64,000 bases of DNA from Tillus elongatus (Eukaryota > Arthropoda > Insecta > Coleoptera > Cleridae), in NCBI GenBank assembly GCA_964006375.1, contig OZ023269.1:62607968-62671967 (forward strand), in the 5' to 3' direction. Below, one piece after another: positions 61,931-64,000 of the stretch. Position numbers and translations under genes: made by a program. Position 1 is the stretch's first letter. The number at the start of each line of letters is the position of its first letter. The notes beneath the pieces are model-generated. The model made no database searches. It was not told the DNA's origin and was given only the letters and a program-made list of their open reading frames with translations.

Positions 61931-62671
61931 ATGACTAATGATTCTGGGGTTACAGAACCAGAGCATAAGAGAAAACGATCTGATATAGACGAAAATCATG
62001 GTCTTGATTTTGCAGAGTGTCAACTTAGAAGAATACGATTTAACGAATAACAAGGATGAGAATGAGAGAATGCTGATGGAAACACCATTCAACATCACTG
62101 ATCCCTTGAAATTAATTACCGGTGTTAGTCTAAAATGTTTTACAACACAAACTTATCTGTCCAATGTCGCTTGATAACCACAACCAAAGCTTTAGAAGAT
62201 TGGCAATATTACGATTTTATGGAAAATATAAGTATGCTGTCTTCAAAGTATTTCGAAGGTGACTATCAACCAAATCAATCTTTAATTCATGATCTAGACT
62301 ACTGTCGAATAATTTTAACGCAGAATCAAAGTGAAAAGGGGTTATTGATCGATAATGGTTTCACAGTTAAGCGTTTATATATAAATTCATATATTGTGGA
62401 ATAGCAGATAAAGCTGGAAACACTTGTTAAAGAAAGACTAGAATATATGAAAAAGATGCAATTTGCGCGGAACTATGATTGTTTTCTCCGTGACATTATT
62501 CAAACACTGAAAGATCTATGTATTTCAGATGTTTGTTTAGCGCAAACAATCCGAGCATTAAAAACTCTACTCAACTCCCACATTCAAATATTACATGTCC
62601 GAGTGCTTACACTACGCCCAAAGCCAAGTGGGACTGATATAGCCAACATCAACAATGGTTCCCACTCTTAA
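61931..62671 (+). pseudogene. Viral-type ORF B, broken
   Basis: From ATG 61,931: MTNDSGVTEPEHKRKRSDID, ENHGLDFAECQLRRIRF. A frame change then gives ERMLMETPFNITDPLKLITG, and a return at about 62,150 gives ITTTKALEDWQYYDFMENIS, MLSSKYFEGDYQPNQSLIHD, a TAG at 62,402-62,404, and KERLEYMKKMQFARNYDCFL to the stop at 62,671. The basic KRKR near the start could be a nuclear signal. No family is recognised. The original length would be near 245 residues. Confidence 0.4.
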
Positions 62672-63066
62672 AAGAAGTTTCATTATCCTAACAGCTCTAT
62701 GTGAAAATATGTTGTATGATATGGTCTGGCCTACCAAGAACATCTCTACACAACGATGAACTAGTTGAAGTTTCAACTTACATGTCTAAAATAAAATCTG
62801 ATATTGTTCATTAAAAACTTATTTTTCCCTTTGATGACGGTACTCGTGTTAACTGATTCCTATCTATTCACATCAAGCTATATTCTTATATTTATATCAA
62901 GTGGTTTTCTTATATATATATATATAACTGTATTTATATTAATACACTGTTCTGTAAAATGTAGCAGCTCACTTAAAAACATGGCTCTCAAACACCTTGG
63001 TTAATAAATGCATATAAAGAAAAGATGTTTTTATTTTAGTCTATAAGCAACCTTCATTGAGACAAG
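62672..63066. other. Spacer in viral copy 6
   Basis: Contains a short (TA) run at 62,912-62,927 and no supported gene. Confidence 0.35.
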
Positions 63067-63561
63067 ATGTCTAACAAAGAAAATAATATGAGATATTGTG
63101 AATGATGTTCATTACACGTGAAAAGCAGTGCGTTCTCCGGGGACCTGCACAGTGATGACCACAAATCCGAAGTATGTGAGCCGTGGGAAGTTGAAAAGGT
63201 GCATTTGTTAGCTCAAGCTTTCAAAAATATAGCGGCTACTTATCGTATTAATACGGATGGTACTAACATAGAGGACGCCATGAAAACCATTAAAAATGTA
63301 TTGTTTCAACTAATTAAAGCTGCTCTAGCTAAACACGATAGAATTAAAATAAACTTGGAATTGTTTGGAAGGTATGTGCTCCAAAATGAAAATAGAAAAG
63401 TAATAAAGTCTTTTAATACTAAAAACAAAATCGTTAGAGTTTCAACTAATTTTGAAAATATCTACCAAGAATTGACCAAGGAAATTTACACGAAAGCTTT
63501 TAGAGTTTGCAGAAGCCGAGAGTGGATGGTTGCTGGATGTGGTTGGAAATAAATATTAATA
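63067..63561 (+). pseudogene. Polymerase-N-like short ORF, copy 6 (best preserved)
   Basis: ATG at 63,067 (MSNKENNMRYCE), an in-frame TGA at 63,103-63,105, then a long open stretch: VKSSAFSGDLHSDDHKSEVC, VHLLAQAFKNIAATYRINTD, MKTIKNVLFQLIKAALAKHD, KINLELFGRYVLQNENRKVI and KSFNTKNKIVRVSTNFENIY. One shift near 63,500 leads to EFAEAESGWLLDVVGNKY and TAA at 63,559-63,561. Family knowledge: an N-terminal C-x2-C...H finger, I-K-S-F-N-T-K-N and F-x-E-x-x-S-G-W occur in this order at the N-terminus of insect Polinton polymerase-type ORFs. Polymerase motifs are absent. It ends a few bases before ORF X on the other strand. Confidence 0.55.
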
Positions 63562-63625
63562 AATGTAGTTTAAAATAGTCAATAAAAAACATATATAATT
63601 TACAAGTTGTTTTATTTTGGTAACA
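63548..63625. promoter_or_regulatory. Convergent polyadenylation region
   Basis: AATAAA-type signals face both ways: AATAAATATTAATAAATG and CAATAAAAAACA on the plus strand, and (minus strand) CCAAAATAAAACAAC near 63,609-63,622. They serve the convergent polymerase-like ORF and ORF X. Confidence 0.5.
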
Positions 63626-63639
63626 AATGTACAAGATAA

Positions 63640-64000
63640 GCAAATTACACAATTATTAATACTACAAACACATTTTCTATTATTAAATCTAACAGTGTGT
63701 TCCATACATAGCGGAGTATCTGCTGCAAGTTTTGGGCACCCGCATTACTCTCCAAATTAATAACATTTACGTTGTAACCACATTTCAATAGTATATCGGA
63801 AATAAACCTTTTCTTGATAACACCTTTCACGTAAACTTTATCCACCCGCTGCTCGATAATATGTTTTTCGGTTATGTTGGGCAGTTCTTCTAAAGCAACG
63901 CTACCACAATCTTAATCAATACAGTGATGTTGTAGAGATTTGATCGGTCTAACTATATATGCATTTAATGAACTTTGTGGTTTCGGTGGCTTAAACATAT
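63640..64000 (-). pseudogene. Conserved viral ORF X, copy 6, runs off the window
   Basis: The minus strand reads from the window edge: MFKPPKPQSSLNAYIVRPIK, a TAA near 63,912-63,914, then EELPNITEKHIIEQRVDKVY, VKGVIKKRFISDILLKCGYN, VNVINLESNAGAQNLQQILR and YVWNTLLDLIIENVFVVLII, stop near 63,645. Only one stop interrupts about 115 codons. This is the best copy of ORF X. The C-terminal end is hydrophobic and could be a membrane segment. The family is not recognised. Confidence 0.55.

Overview
The window looks like a repeat-rich intergenic and intronic stretch of a beetle (Coleoptera) chromosome. It is strongly AT-rich, holds at least ten long (TA)n arrays, has spliced eukaryotic exons, and carries about 42 perfect copies of GACCT. 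That unit is the reverse complement of TCAGG, the telomere repeat reported for many beetles. There are no rRNA genes, CRISPR arrays or bacterial operons. Much of the DNA is mobile elements nested in one another, plus broken copies of a capsid-encoding DNA virus-like element.

Two cellular loci can be supported. At 7,551-10,972 (minus) lies a spliced gene derived from a Crypton-type tyrosine recombinase (zinc fingers, recombinase fold, conserved C-terminal domain). At 59,237-59,645 (minus) are two exons of the calcium-dependent secretion activator gene (Cadps). The telomeric array sits directly upstream of these exons, in the presumed intron.

The most unusual content is a set of decayed copies of a Polinton/Maverick (adintovirus-like) element at about 1-3,150, 32,185-33,375, 35,690-36,460, 38,350-40,311 plus 46,571-47,765, 49,285-50,236, 52,050-55,255 and 61,428-64,000. 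Together they supply a retroviral-type integrase, an A32-like packaging ATPase, a DUF8207-like protein, a phospholipase A2-like domain, a second capsid-like protein, a double jelly-roll capsid protein, a small conserved ORF X, a short ORF resembling only the N-terminal part of insect Polinton DNA polymerase ORFs, and two unrecognised ORFs (A and B). All copies are broken. Three copies of the polymerase-like ORF stop at the same place, facing ORF X.

Retroelements fill the rest. There is a Ty3/gypsy-like LTR element (16,997-30,683) that kept gag and protease but lacks reverse transcriptase, and a 5.7 kb LINE (23,585-29,325) inserted in its 3' LTR with a 15 bp target-site duplication. A nearly complete Copia element (40,312-46,570) is inserted in a viral capsid gene with a 5 bp duplication. 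There are also Jockey-like, I/R1-like and RTE-like LINE fragments, several Penelope-like fragments, a piggyBac pseudogene, tRNA-derived SINEs, and a perfect 115 bp inverted repeat at 22,231-22,464. Several frameshifts fall in homopolymers, so some apparent breaks could be assembly errors.
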